Position numbers and translations under genes: made by a program. A stretch of DNA of 56,062 nucleotides from Butyrivibrio sp. AE3009 (GTDB lineage: Bacteria > Bacillota > Clostridia > Lachnospirales > Lachnospiraceae), in assembly GCF_000420845.1 (NCBI RefSeq), contig NZ_ATVS01000025.1, positions 1 through 56,062 of the forward strand, in the 5' to 3' direction. Below, piece by piece: positions 1 to 8,204 of the stretch. Below the pieces are notes generated by a model. The model did no database searches and was not told the DNA's origin. It worked only from the letters and a program-made list of their open reading frames with translations. Positions within the stretch are counted from its first letter, which is position 1; every line of letters starts with the position of its first letter.

Positions 1-76
1 CCTCCAGTTTAGACACTCCTACAGTAATCCAATCTATTTCCAAGTGTACATGCCTCTTTTCTCAGGCACTCCTACA

Positions 77-278
77 ATAAACCATTGCTGTAACAAGTGT
101 CTTTCTGTAAATGAGTTGTTCCAGCAAACACTCATACTATCACAAATCCGCTCCACGAGTGATAAACTCATTATATCAAGCAGGAGCTTCCCTTTCTTCA
201 AAAGAGCTCTCACACATGCAAGATGAAGGGCTGATCGAGTATAGGAAAAATCATTTCAAACTTCTTATGTCAGATTAG
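77..278 (+). pseudogene. Decayed Crp/Fnr-family regulator, C-terminal part
   Basis: Two short stretches in different frames resemble the end of Crp/Fnr transcription factors. The first (about 80-180) contains ELFQQTLILSQIRSTSDKLI, like the dimerisation helix before the DNA-binding domain. The second, in another frame (about 183-278), reads ASLSSKELSHMQDEGLIEYR and ends NHFKLLMSD-stop, like the recognition helix and wing. The intervening sequence is too short for an intact winged helix, so I infer a deletion plus a frameshift. No intact reading frame remains. The 5' part, if present, lies outside the window or has decayed. Confidence 0.55.
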
Positions 279-310
279 ATATTATGTGTATTGCCACACT
301 TTCCCCTTTT

Positions 311-1060
311 TCATTTTCCTCTATTTATGAAATCTTCAATCTCTTCCACATACTCTCTTGTATGTGCTGCCATGTATCCACAATGCGGGTATCCTTTTCT
401 AATAACCACCTTCACATCCGGCATGTACTTGGCAAAAGATTTTATAGAAAGCTTCAGGTCAAAATCCTTCTCGCCATATTCAAGATGGAGTTTTGCCTGC
501 TGCTCTTTTGACAATGGCTTCATATCGTAGGTACAACAAGCATGGCATATTGCATCGATATCACTCAGAGTTATCCTTTCAAAATTCTTGGTCATCATCT
601 TTGCGAAGTCATAGCCATACCAATCCACTAGGGATTTTGATGCTTCCACATGAGTCTTATCCAGCTGTTTCTTTCTCTTTCTGAACAGATTACACACAAG
701 CACTTCTGCCATCTTAGAACTCTTATTGAGTGCAACACCGTCAAACCAGGCACGTTCTAAATTAAAATCGGAATCCCAGAATAGCCGCCATGCAACTGCT
801 ACGCCAAGTGAAGCTCCGTATACAAGCTTGATATCCTTATAGTCTTTATCAGTCAGAAACGCTTTAAGCTGCCTGTACTCTTCATCGGCGCTGATATATG
901 CCCCGGCTTTACCATGACCTCCCTGATCGGGAGCGATGATAAAGTAATCTCCCTTAAGATACGGACTCATCAGATCATGCAGATTTGCTCCGGATATCAT
1001 CATCGGTGCCAGCAATATGAGCTTTGGATTATCCGGATTTCCATATTCGTTGATATACAT
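311..1060 (-). CDS. Alpha/beta-hydrolase family protein
   Basis: A 249-residue cytoplasmic protein with the alpha/beta-hydrolase plan. The nucleophile elbow GASLG (GxSxG) lies near residue 83. A late histidine in GYPHCGY (near 226) could complete the triad with an acid in the preceding region (EYGEKDFD near 194). No signal peptide is visible. The substrate cannot be told from sequence; esterase or small-molecule hydrolase is the reasonable call. It is the last gene of a four-gene minus-strand operon, 12 bases after the preceding membrane-protein gene, and is probably controlled by the TetR-type operator at 2939-2956. Confidence 0.8.
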   Translation of the reverse strand: MYINEYGNPDNPKLILLAPMMISGANLHDLMSPYLKGDYFIIAPDQGGHGKAGAYISADEEYRQLKAFLTDKDYKDIKLVYGASLGVAVAWRLFWDSDFNLERAWFDGVALNKSSKMAEVLVCNLFRKRKKQLDKTHVEASKSLVDWYGYDFAKMMTKNFERITLSDIDAICHACCTYDMKPLSKEQQAKLHLEYGEKDFDLKLSIKSFAKYMPDVKVVIRKGYPHCGYMAAHTREYVEEIEDFINRGK

Positions 1061-1072
1061 ATCATTTCCCCT

Positions 1073-1402
1073 TCAAAACAAAAACACCACAATACCATCA
1101 TAGATATTCATTACTTCAAGAAATAGCAGAGCCTGTAAATATGCCGTTTTGAAATCAGAGACTCTGTTCCATAATCCGATAATGAGTATAAGCGCTGTCA
1201 GCATTACTATGTAAAACTCTGTCATGAAGACCTTGCGCTTTTTCTGCATAGTTTCTTTTGTTATAAGACCTATATCTATAGCCCTTTCCTGTACTGCTTT
1301 CGGATAGAAATACAATCCATCAATAGCGCCCCCTCTTACCGCGTACATTACCATCGCAGTAAAAAGCAGGCAGAATAAAACCATCTGTATCAGAATAATC
1401 AT
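1073..1402 (-). CDS. Small integral membrane protein, function unknown
   Basis: A 109-residue protein with about three hydrophobic segments: one at the extreme N-terminus (IILIQMVLFCLLFTAMVMYA) and two in the C-terminal half (YIVMLTALILIIGLW and LQALLFLEVMNIYDGIVVFLF). The middle is charged and contains KAVQERAIDIGLITKETMQKK. It resembles the small membrane protein at 4079-4585, which also ends with membrane segments after a charged loop. Its ATG overlaps the stop of the upstream gene by four bases (ATGA), so translation is probably coupled. I cannot name a family with confidence. Confidence 0.75.
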   Translation of the reverse strand: MIILIQMVLFCLLFTAMVMYAVRGGAIDGLYFYPKAVQERAIDIGLITKETMQKKRKVFMTEFYIVMLTALILIIGLWNRVSDFKTAYLQALLFLEVMNIYDGIVVFLF

Positions 1403-2118
1403 CTGTCACCAACCTTAACTTTCTTCGCCATAACCAAAAGTCCAACGAACATCCACAAATTCCCTATACTGATCCAAGCAGCAGTAATAGCATTGCGAAC
1501 TTCTGATTCAGGAAGGAACTTAAACAGCATGACTGCGGCCATTCCTACCGCAGGACAGAATATCCAGCACCATTTAGGATATGGAGTCAGCCCTTTTGTG
1601 AATGCTGCAATATGTGCCACATGTTGGATGATCCAGAATAGAAAGAACACTATCATTCCCGGCAAAAGAAAGTATTTACCAAATTTCACTGCTGCATCCA
1701 CTGCAATCTCCGGGGCAACATCGTTCATATACTTGTAAAAGAAGCATGTGGATAAACAAGGAACGTGCACTCCACACCCCGCATAGGCCAACACACCAAG
1801 TATTCCTGTCCTGTACAAATGAGCGTATTTCTGTGATTTAGGAACAATCAGTCTATATACACCAAAGTAACAAAGTGCCTCAAGTGGAATACCTATGAAT
1901 CCCAGAAATGCTGACCAAAACATTCTGGTATCCGATAATTGCAAATATGCTGATAAGAACCATTCCATACCTGTTTTAGAAGAATCATGCATCCCATAGC
2001 CTATAAGCACATCTCCCACAAGCACCATGCATGCGGCAAATATGCCTATCCGCATAAGCTTCTCTATCCTGTTCCAGTCTAACTTGTCATCAATTCCGAT
2101 GTCATTAAACTTATCCAT
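1399..2118 (-). CDS. Multi-pass membrane protein, DUF6796-like
   Basis: A 239-residue protein with about seven hydrophobic segments. It is related in layout and motifs (GDVLIGYG near the N-terminus, a final pair of helices ending near WMFVGLLVMAKK) to the protein at 3023-3709 (GDYLLGYG, FGWLLMYLV). I place the start at the ATG at 2118 because AAGGGCGG precedes it; the longer frame up to 2190 would run back into the methyltransferase gene. The DUF6796 name is from memory. Its role in the efflux and modification locus is unknown. Confidence 0.75.
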   Translation of the reverse strand: MDKFNDIGIDDKLDWNRIEKLMRIGIFAACMVLVGDVLIGYGMHDSSKTGMEWFLSAYLQLSDTRMFWSAFLGFIGIPLEALCYFGVYRLIVPKSQKYAHLYRTGILGVLAYAGCGVHVPCLSTCFFYKYMNDVAPEIAVDAAVKFGKYFLLPGMIVFFLFWIIQHVAHIAAFTKGLTPYPKWCWIFCPAVGMAAVMLFKFLPESEVRNAITAAWISIGNLWMFVGLLVMAKKVKVGDR

Positions 2119-2137
2119 ACATTCCGCCCTTAATGCT

Positions 2138-2917
2138 TTACCATTTAAATACAGCAAGCCTGTTGTTGATATTCTTGCCCACAATGGCAAAGAGTTTTCC
2201 GCGTATTGAGTACTTCTTCATTTCTTCGTTATAATTCGTCTCAGACACAAGGCTCATCCTTGGTTCAAGATCCAGATATTCACGGCCTGACTTTGTTCCC
2301 CAGCCGAAAGAAGCATTAGTATGTTTCACAGCATCGTGATGGCTACCATTCTTTTCAAGGAACGGAGAATGAAGCTCCGCAAGAAGATATCCATGTTCGA
2401 AGCTGTCACAAAGCATGTTGATGCATGTCTTTACCTGGTCTTTGGAAAAGTATTCAAGGACTCCTTCCATAACCACGATGGTCATGTCTCGCTTAGGAAG
2501 TTTCCTTGTCCATTCTCCGTCAAGCGCACTCCCATCGAGCATTGTGCACCTGTCCCTGTCAGAGTACACTTTACGTCTCTTCTCTATCTGATCCGGAAGA
2601 TCCACATCAAACCACGTGATCTTGCCATTGTCTACCTGCAAGAACTTATCATCAAAGCCACATCCAAGATTAATGCAGAGAGCATCAGGGTACTTGCTGA
2701 TAAGTCGTTTTAACTCATTCCTATACAGTATTGTTCTGGCTACAACTCCCTCATGTGATAAAAAGGGATCGTATTTACTAACATCAACTCCAAGAGCATC
2801 AATTATCTCTTTTGCCTTAAGGTCGATAATCCTGGCATTAGACCTTGCTGTCTCACTTGCCTTTATTGCAAGCGGGATAAGCGCTGTTTCCTGTACATCA
2901 CCAAAAGTAAGTTCCAT
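2138..2917 (-). CDS. Class I SAM methyltransferase, leucine carboxyl methyltransferase type
   Basis: A 259-residue protein of the LCM/PPM1/TcmP methyltransferase superfamily. The SAM-binding motif I reads NLGCGFDDKF near residue 82, followed by WFDVDLP, the acidic end of strand 2, near 105. VVMEGVLEYF near 150 fits motif IV. Family members methylate carboxylates or small metabolites in the cytoplasm; this substrate is unknown. It is the first gene of an operon with two membrane proteins and a hydrolase. A strong AAAGGAGG site precedes the ATG, and a promoter with a TetR-type operator lies just upstream. Confidence 0.85.
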   Translation of the reverse strand: MELTFGDVQETALIPLAIKASETARSNARIIDLKAKEIIDALGVDVSKYDPFLSHEGVVARTILYRNELKRLISKYPDALCINLGCGFDDKFLQVDNGKITWFDVDLPDQIEKRRKVYSDRDRCTMLDGSALDGEWTRKLPKRDMTIVVMEGVLEYFSKDQVKTCINMLCDSFEHGYLLAELHSPFLEKNGSHHDAVKHTNASFGWGTKSGREYLDLEPRMSLVSETNYNEEMKKYSIRGKLFAIVGKNINNRLAVFKW

Positions 2918-2938
2918 TGTCCACTCCTCCTTTATATA

Positions 2939-2956
2939 TGTTAGCCTATGCTAACT
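2939..2956. promoter_or_regulatory. TetR-type operator, copy 1
   Basis: The palindrome TGTTAGC-CTAT-GCTAACT has six-base perfect inner arms (2940-2945 and 2950-2955). It lies immediately downstream of a minus-strand promoter, so a bound repressor would cover the transcription start of the methyltransferase operon. The same motif recurs at 3969-3986 and 8145-8162. Confidence 0.75.
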
Positions 2957-2960
2957 TAAA

Positions 2961-2989
2961 ATTATAATATTCTCTTCACCTTCTGTCTA
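2961..2989 (-). promoter_or_regulatory. Sigma-A-type promoter of the methyltransferase operon
   Basis: Read on the minus strand, TAGACA (2984-2989) and TATAAT (2961-2966) are separated by exactly 17 bases. The predicted start falls inside the TGTTAGC palindrome at 2939-2956. Confidence 0.7.
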
Positions 2990-3022
2990 TAGGGCATGTC
3001 CTTTAGTTTCTGCCGTTACTTC

Positions 3023-3709
3023 TTATATCCATTCCCTCTCATCCTTGTCTACCAGGCTTAACGCACAGACCAGATACATGAGCAGCCATCCAAAAGACTC
3101 GAAACCGGAATCTAGACCTTCAGAAATGTAATTCATGAGCTGCCCTAATATTGAGGTAATCACCGGGCAACAAATAAATGCAGCCTTTTTCACAGGAATC
3201 ATTTTCTTAAATACCATTCCGATCCAGGCAATTGTAACGAAAACATCGCATACTACAAATCCGATGCCCATGGGAACTGCAATACTTTTCAATACTCTGA
3301 ACACCATATCAGCAGAAGTTTTCACATCGCCTGTAGCAGCCATTCCTGCATTAAACACAACAGGGAGCATGCATATACCTATGTGGATGAAAGCAAAATA
3401 AAGTATTCCGCTCCAGTTTGCAATCTTGAAAAGGCCAAACAGCTTAGAATAATTAAGGTGATATTTCTTTTCCATAACCCTAAGAAGTTCAACAGCAGCC
3501 ACAGCAAACAGGGTTGCGCAAGCAAATCCGAGAATGGACGATACTGCATATCTCCAGTCAGGAGCTACGCTCCATTCAACTCCCATATAGGCATCCGGTG
3601 AACTGGACGTACTAAATGTACCGTAGCCAAGGAGATAATCTCCTATAATCGCCAATATCATCGAATATACCCCGAACATGATCTTCTGTCTTGATGTAAG
3701 ATTCTTCAT
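3023..3709 (-). CDS. Multi-pass membrane protein, DUF6796-like paralogue
   Basis: A 228-residue protein with about seven hydrophobic segments, beginning MKNLTSRQKIMFGVYSMILA and containing GDYLLGYG. It appears to be a paralogue of the protein at 1399-2118. The start at 3709 is chosen because AAGGGGGAG lies just upstream; the frame can be extended to a TTG at 3793 but without a well-spaced ribosome site. It stands as its own unit, probably read with the 30-codon ORF at 3809-3901 from a promoter at the operator at 3969-3986. The function is unknown. Confidence 0.75.
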   Translation of the reverse strand: MKNLTSRQKIMFGVYSMILAIIGDYLLGYGTFSTSSSPDAYMGVEWSVAPDWRYAVSSILGFACATLFAVAAVELLRVMEKKYHLNYSKLFGLFKIANWSGILYFAFIHIGICMLPVVFNAGMAATGDVKTSADMVFRVLKSIAVPMGIGFVVCDVFVTIAWIGMVFKKMIPVKKAAFICCPVITSILGQLMNYISEGLDSGFESFGWLLMYLVCALSLVDKDEREWI

Positions 3710-3808
3710 TTTCTCCCCCTTACAACGACTTTGTGAGCCTGTAGTCACAACAGTCATCACCTTCAGCCACTGATTTAGTCCGTTTATAATCAACTCCCCT
3801 GAAGCCGT

Positions 3809-3901
3809 TCATATATCTTTTGCCTTAGCTTTTCCGTATTTTTCAGCCAATTCCGAATAAAAACGCTTAAATATAGAAGATTTTTTAAGAGTATTGCTCA
3901 T
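3809..3901 (-). CDS. Possible 30-residue small protein
   Basis: A short ATG-started frame beginning MSNTLKKSSIFKRF and ending KAKAKDI. It is strongly basic and has a GGAGAG ribosome site eight bases before the ATG. It lies between the TetR-type operator at 3969-3986 and the membrane gene at 3709, so it would be the first frame of that transcript. It could be a real small protein, a leader peptide or a chance frame. Confidence 0.35.
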   Translation of the reverse strand: MSNTLKKSSIFKRFYSELAEKYGKAKAKDI

Positions 3902-3968
3902 ACAGACTGCTCTCCGTTGCTTCTTCATCCCCAATCTGTTACTTACTATACTTCATGATACTACTTAT

Positions 3969-3986
3969 TGTTAGTCATTGCTAACT
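3969..3986. promoter_or_regulatory. TetR-type operator, copy 2
   Basis: TGTTAGT-CATT-GCTAACT matches the 2939 and 8145 palindromes with one arm mismatch. It sits about 70 bases upstream of the small ORF at 3809-3901 and overlaps the likely core promoter (a possible TATCAT -10 box lies just downstream on the minus strand). It also contains the stop codon of the small ORF at 3971-4060. Confidence 0.65.
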
Positions 3987-4060
3987 TTTCTCAAAAATTT
4001 ATCATCATAGTCATAGTACGCAAACACCTCCGCAAACTCTCTCATTTCCGCTTCTGTCAA
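3971..4060 (-). CDS. Possible 29-residue acidic small protein at the end of the exporter operon
   Basis: A TTG-started frame with a good ribosome site (AGAGGT, five bases before TTG), 18 bases after the stop of the membrane-protein gene at 4079. The product begins MTEAEMREFAEVFAYYDYDD and ends KFLRKVSND. Its composition looks protein-like and it could form an amphipathic helix. It is the fourth frame of the exporter operon. Its stop codon lies in the operator of the next unit. Homologues behind similar exporters would confirm it. Confidence 0.45.
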   Translation of the reverse strand: MTEAEMREFAEVFAYYDYDDKFLRKVSND

Positions 4061-4078
4061 TTTTACCTCTTTTCTTAT

Positions 4079-4585
4079 TCACCCCATCAAACTTATGAAC
4101 AGTCCTACAAGAGCTGCAGGAATCAGTGCAAACACCAGCCCCGGGAATATAGCCCCTTTTAAATGGAACCACTTCTGATGGTAAGCCTTGTCCATGTGCT
4201 CTGTTCCTTCCAGCCTGAACATTTTCATATTTGCAAATAGCACCCAGTCCAGAAAGAGTGTGTCATAGGCTCCAATCCATACCATGAGTCCAAAAGCGAT
4301 CGCGAATCCCTGCCAAAATGTAACTGCCCCGGCAAGCTTCGCGCATATGGTAAGAATAACTGTAAACATGATTATTCCACAGGACTTCGCCAGTACTACC
4401 TTTTTTGATTTATATGAAACATCCACTCTTTCATGTGTTTTGAAGTATTCTTCTTGAATATCAGGCGGGTAATTATGGATACATGCCGGACTGTACATTT
4501 TTTCCCCATGAAAAGACACAAAAAGAATTGTTGTAAATAATACTGCAAATACTATCGCTTCAATTACCAATACATACCAAACCAT
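4079..4585 (-). CDS. Small integral membrane protein of the ABC-exporter operon
   Basis: A 168-residue protein with four predicted membrane segments: the N-terminus (LVIEAIVFAVLFTTILFVSF), two central ones (ISIMFTVILTI-like near 73-85 and GFAIAFGLMVWIGAYD near 95-110) and the C-terminus (IFPGLVFALIPAALVGLFIS). The charged loop carries PPDIQEEYFKTHERVD. It follows the second exporter gene by 26 bases and is probably co-transcribed with it. A shorter protein with similar layout lies at 1073-1402. I cannot assign a biochemical role; an accessory factor for the exporter is an inference from position. Confidence 0.75.
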   Translation of the reverse strand: MVWYVLVIEAIVFAVLFTTILFVSFHGEKMYSPACIHNYPPDIQEEYFKTHERVDVSYKSKKVVLAKSCGIIMFTVILTICAKLAGAVTFWQGFAIAFGLMVWIGAYDTLFLDWVLFANMKMFRLEGTEHMDKAYHQKWFHLKGAIFPGLVFALIPAALVGLFISLMG

Positions 4586-4611
4586 GTTACCTGCTTCCCT
4601 CCCTCATAATT

Positions 4612-6348
4612 TCATGCAATTTTCCAGGATACCGCTTCTTGTCTTTCACTAACAAAATTCTTATATATTCCAGGCTTGTTCAACAGTTCTTCATGGGTGC
4701 CCTTCTGAACTATCTTACCGTCTGCAACAACCAATATCTGGTCCGCATGTCTTACGGTCTTAAGTCTGTGTGCGATCATGATAATTGTCTTGTTCCTGGT
4801 AAGCTCTTCAATTGCTTTGGTAAGCTCTGCCTCATTCTCGGGATCAACATTAGCAGTTGCTTCATCGAGGATAATGATAGGCGCATCCTTCATGATGGCT
4901 CTGGCGATAGAAATTCTCTGCTTCTCGCCACCTGAAAGAGATGCGCCTCCCTCACCGATAATGGTATCGTATCCTTCCGGAAGACTCATAATGAAGTCAT
5001 GACAGCGGGCTTTTTTTGCAGCTGCAATTACTTTCTCCATTGGAGCATCAGGCTCACCGAATCTTATATTGTTGGCAATGGTATCTTCAAAAAGGTAAAC
5101 TCGCTGGAAAACGAAACTGAAATTCTTCATAAGGCAGTCAAAGCTGTAATCCTTAACATTTCTGCCTCCAAGAAGAACTTCGCCTGAACCGACATCCCAG
5201 AATCTTGCCATAAGATTGGTAAGAGTAGTCTTCCCGCCGCCTGACGGCCCCACTATTGCGGTAGTAGTATTCGCCGGAATCTTTACTGATACTCCATCAA
5301 TTATCTTCTTATCTTCATAGGCAAAAGAGATATCTCTAAGTTCAATATCCATTGAATCAGATACAATGTCCGCCCCGTCAATATCCATTGGCGGAATATC
5401 AAGAACTTCATTTGCCTTGTCGACAATGATATTTACATTTCTCATAAGTGCAGAGAAGCCTCCCATCATATCAAGACTCTCATAGATCATAAATGATGAA
5501 ATCGTCATGATTATAGTATATAGAAGCGGCATGGAGCCTGTAAGGTAGAAATATACTGAAACGATGCACATGAGTACTCCGGTAAGCTTGGTCGCAAGTC
5601 CCTGAAGGAACATGTATGGTATAACCGTAAATTCCATTTTAGTATCCGCTGCCTGTTTTTCTTTTATAGCATCTTCAAGTTTTCTGGCAGTCTTCTCAGT
5701 CAGATTGTAATTCTTTACTTCAGCGATACCCTGTATGTACTCAATTACTGCGCTAACAAGTGTTTCACCTGCCTTAGCTACTCTTGGCGCAGCCGGGCGT
5801 GTTGCGCGCTGCATCATAGTATTGAAAAACGAGAAAACAAGTATGCCTGCTAAAAGAATAAGCGCAATACGTATATCAAATACTGCAAGGAACGCGAATA
5901 TCACAGCAGTTGTTACCAGACCCTGAGTCGTGATCATTACCACCAGTGTAGCCACATCCGCCAGTTGTTCCATAGTATTGGTAGTAATATTGGTTATTCT
6001 TCCAAGACTGTTTGCGTTAAAAAAGCCCATTGGAAGATACCTAAGATGCTCTGCAATCTCAATCCTTTTTCCCGAGCAAGTATTATATCCTGCCTCAGTC
6101 TGAAGCATAGTTGTCTTTAGTCCTACAATCACCTGCCCCGCAATAGAGACGCACATTAAGCCAAATGCAGTCCAAATGGTGGTATAGCTCATATTCTCTT
6201 CCAAGATACCCTGAATGATTGTTGCTATGGCCGGAATCTTGATCATGGCAAACATTGCCTTTAGCACTCCTAAAAGCATAGCGGACAGGAGCTTTTTTCT
6301 ATTTACTTTATTAGCAAAATCGAAATACATTTTTAAAGTACGAAACAT
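4612..6348 (-). CDS. ABC exporter half-transporter B (permease fused to ATPase)
   Basis: A 578-residue half-transporter: a six-helix membrane domain (about 1-300) followed by an ATPase domain. The ATPase has Walker A GPSGGGKTT, signature LSGGEKQR, Walker B IIILDEATA and a switch histidine in IAHRL. It should pair with the neighbour at 6348-8099 as a heterodimeric exporter. The start at 6348 is chosen because CGGAGGT precedes it and it forms a TAATG overlap with the upstream stop, suggesting coupled translation. The substrate is unknown; a TetR regulator nearby makes a toxic or signalling compound plausible. Confidence 0.92.
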   Translation of the reverse strand: MFRTLKMYFDFANKVNRKKLLSAMLLGVLKAMFAMIKIPAIATIIQGILEENMSYTTIWTAFGLMCVSIAGQVIVGLKTTMLQTEAGYNTCSGKRIEIAEHLRYLPMGFFNANSLGRITNITTNTMEQLADVATLVVMITTQGLVTTAVIFAFLAVFDIRIALILLAGILVFSFFNTMMQRATRPAAPRVAKAGETLVSAVIEYIQGIAEVKNYNLTEKTARKLEDAIKEKQAADTKMEFTVIPYMFLQGLATKLTGVLMCIVSVYFYLTGSMPLLYTIIMTISSFMIYESLDMMGGFSALMRNVNIIVDKANEVLDIPPMDIDGADIVSDSMDIELRDISFAYEDKKIIDGVSVKIPANTTTAIVGPSGGGKTTLTNLMARFWDVGSGEVLLGGRNVKDYSFDCLMKNFSFVFQRVYLFEDTIANNIRFGEPDAPMEKVIAAAKKARCHDFIMSLPEGYDTIIGEGGASLSGGEKQRISIARAIMKDAPIIILDEATANVDPENEAELTKAIEELTRNKTIIMIAHRLKTVRHADQILVVADGKIVQKGTHEELLNKPGIYKNFVSERQEAVSWKIA

Positions 6349-8099
6349 TATGCCACCTCCGAATCTTTGGAAGATATGTGGGCTTCCCACATTTCCCTAT
6401 ATAGTGGTGATTCTTTTAGAAGCTCCTCCTGAGTTCCCTTAGCCACTACATTTCCGTCATCTATCACAAAAATCTGATCTGCGGAGGCTATGGTAGAAAG
6501 TCTGTGAGCAATAACGATAAGTGTTCTTCCTGCGATAAGCTTTGCAACACTTCTCTGAACAAGAGCCTCATTCTCCGGATCAGTATAAGCTGTAGCTTCA
6601 TCAAGTATGACAACAGGTGCATTCTTAAGCATCGCCCTTGCAATGCTGATTCTCTGTCTTTCTCCCCCTGAAAGATGTCCGCCTGCGCCACCGGTTTTTG
6701 TATCATATCCCTTTTCAAGATTCATAATGAAATCATGGCAACCACATGCTTTCGCTGCGTTTATCACTTCTTCATCGGTAGCATCTGGATTTCCCATTCT
6801 AATATTTTCCATGACAGTTTCATCAAACAGATAGTTGTCCTGTGAAACGTATGCAATATTCTTGTTATAATCTGCCAGCGGAATATCCCTTATATCCACT
6901 CCACCATACGTGATCACCCCTCTGTCCGGATCCCAGAAAGATGCGATGAGTTTTGCAATGGTGGATTTACCCGATCCCGAAGGTCCTACAAGTGCATTGA
7001 CAGTTCCTTCTTTTATTGTCAGGTTAACGCCATGGAGCACCTCGTTCTCGTTGTATCCAAAGTGTACATCGTTAAACTCTATAGTATTATCCAGCGGCTT
7101 TTTATTCATTGTCTCCGGACGGATCAATTCTCTTTTCCCAAGAATTGACGTAGCTTCAGCAATAATGGATCCCGTTTTCTTTAGATTATCCATGTGTCCT
7201 GCAACTACCATGAACGGTGATACCAGTCCCAGCGTAAGAATGATAAGAAGCATGGCATCCGTACCGTCAATTTTTCCCTGCATGTAAAAGAGTCCTGCAA
7301 AAGGCAAGAGCGTTAAAAGCTGCGCAGGTAAAAGAGTGAGAGCAAGATTCTGCCATAAATTGCACCTTCTCATCCATTCGATGAAACAGTCTGCACCTTC
7401 TTTCGCAGCAACTATAAACTTCTCGTATGAGGTCTTAGTCTTGCCAAACGCCTTTATTACCTCAATGCCATTAATATACTCTACAGCTGTGTCATTAAGG
7501 GCTTTGGTCTTAACAATGGTATTGTTAAAGCTCTCCTCGGAGCCCACCATCATCAGACTGTAAAAAATCAGTCCCAGCGGAACACTGATGAGCGAAAGCA
7601 AAGTAAGCTTCCAGTTGATAGTGAACATGATCACAAGAATGCCGATAGGTACCACCGCATTAGAAATCATCTCAGGGATGATATGCGCAAGCGTTGTTTC
7701 TATAGAGTCTACTCGCTCAACAATTATGTTCTTGTAGGAGCCGGATGAATCCTCCAAAACATCTCCCAACGGCATAAGACTTAGTTTTTTGGTAAGTCTT
7801 CTTCTGATTTCCGCAAGAACTCCAAATGTTGCCCTGTGGGACAGGGTTGTGGATATGCTGTGAAAAGCCTTATTTACCAGCCAGCAGCATGAAATGATAA
7901 CGCATTGTGTCAGGAAAAAACTCATATCCCTCTCACCATCAATAAGTGCTCTTACAATCTTTGCCACGTAAAAATAAGGCACAAAGCCTGCCAGGACGCT
8001 TATTGTGGCAAATATAATACTCAGGATGTATGAGCTTTTATTCATGCCTGCAAATTCAAGCACCCAGCTGAGTGTGGATCTCTTTTTAGTACTGTCCAT
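6348..8099 (-). CDS. ABC exporter half-transporter A (permease fused to ATPase)
   Basis: A 583-residue half-transporter with an N-terminal six-helix membrane domain and a C-terminal ATPase: Walker A GPSGSGKST, Q-loop region YVSQDNYLFD, signature LSGGERQR, Walker B VVILDEATA and switch histidine in IAHRL. It heads the exporter operon and is followed with a one-base-shared TAATG junction by its partner. A GGGAGG site precedes the ATG. A perfect TetR-type operator lies 46 bases upstream. Related heterodimers export drugs, peptides or siderophores; nothing in the sequence decides which. Confidence 0.92.
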   Translation of the reverse strand: MDSTKKRSTLSWVLEFAGMNKSSYILSIIFATISVLAGFVPYFYVAKIVRALIDGERDMSFFLTQCVIISCCWLVNKAFHSISTTLSHRATFGVLAEIRRRLTKKLSLMPLGDVLEDSSGSYKNIIVERVDSIETTLAHIIPEMISNAVVPIGILVIMFTINWKLTLLSLISVPLGLIFYSLMMVGSEESFNNTIVKTKALNDTAVEYINGIEVIKAFGKTKTSYEKFIVAAKEGADCFIEWMRRCNLWQNLALTLLPAQLLTLLPFAGLFYMQGKIDGTDAMLLIILTLGLVSPFMVVAGHMDNLKKTGSIIAEATSILGKRELIRPETMNKKPLDNTIEFNDVHFGYNENEVLHGVNLTIKEGTVNALVGPSGSGKSTIAKLIASFWDPDRGVITYGGVDIRDIPLADYNKNIAYVSQDNYLFDETVMENIRMGNPDATDEEVINAAKACGCHDFIMNLEKGYDTKTGGAGGHLSGGERQRISIARAMLKNAPVVILDEATAYTDPENEALVQRSVAKLIAGRTLIVIAHRLSTIASADQIFVIDDGNVVAKGTQEELLKESPLYREMWEAHISSKDSEVA

Positions 8100-8144
8100 A
8101 TTCTCTTCTTTCCCTCCCTTTCTTTCGACATGTACTTCGCCCTC

Positions 8145-8162
8145 TGTTAGCGTTAGCTAACA
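8145..8162. promoter_or_regulatory. TetR-type operator, copy 3 (perfect)
   Basis: TGTTAGC-GTTA-GCTAACA has seven-base perfect arms with a four-base centre. It lies between the exporter operon and the tetR gene. It is the best copy of the motif also found at 2939 and 3969, and probably the high-affinity site for the regulator at 8205-8819. A -10 box for the exporter operon is not clear to me. Confidence 0.78.
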
Positions 8163-8176
8163 CATATCCTTTATAA

Positions 8177-8197
8177 ATCCCCGCAATATGCGGGGAT
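8177..8197 (-). terminator. Terminator-like hairpin after tetR
   Basis: Nine-base perfect arms (ATCCCCGCA / TGCGGGGAT) with a three-base loop lie directly after the tetR stop on the minus strand and are followed only by a short, interrupted T-run (TTTATAAA). It probably separates tetR from the exporter operon. Confidence 0.6.
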
Positions 8198-8204
8198 CTG
8201 ATAC

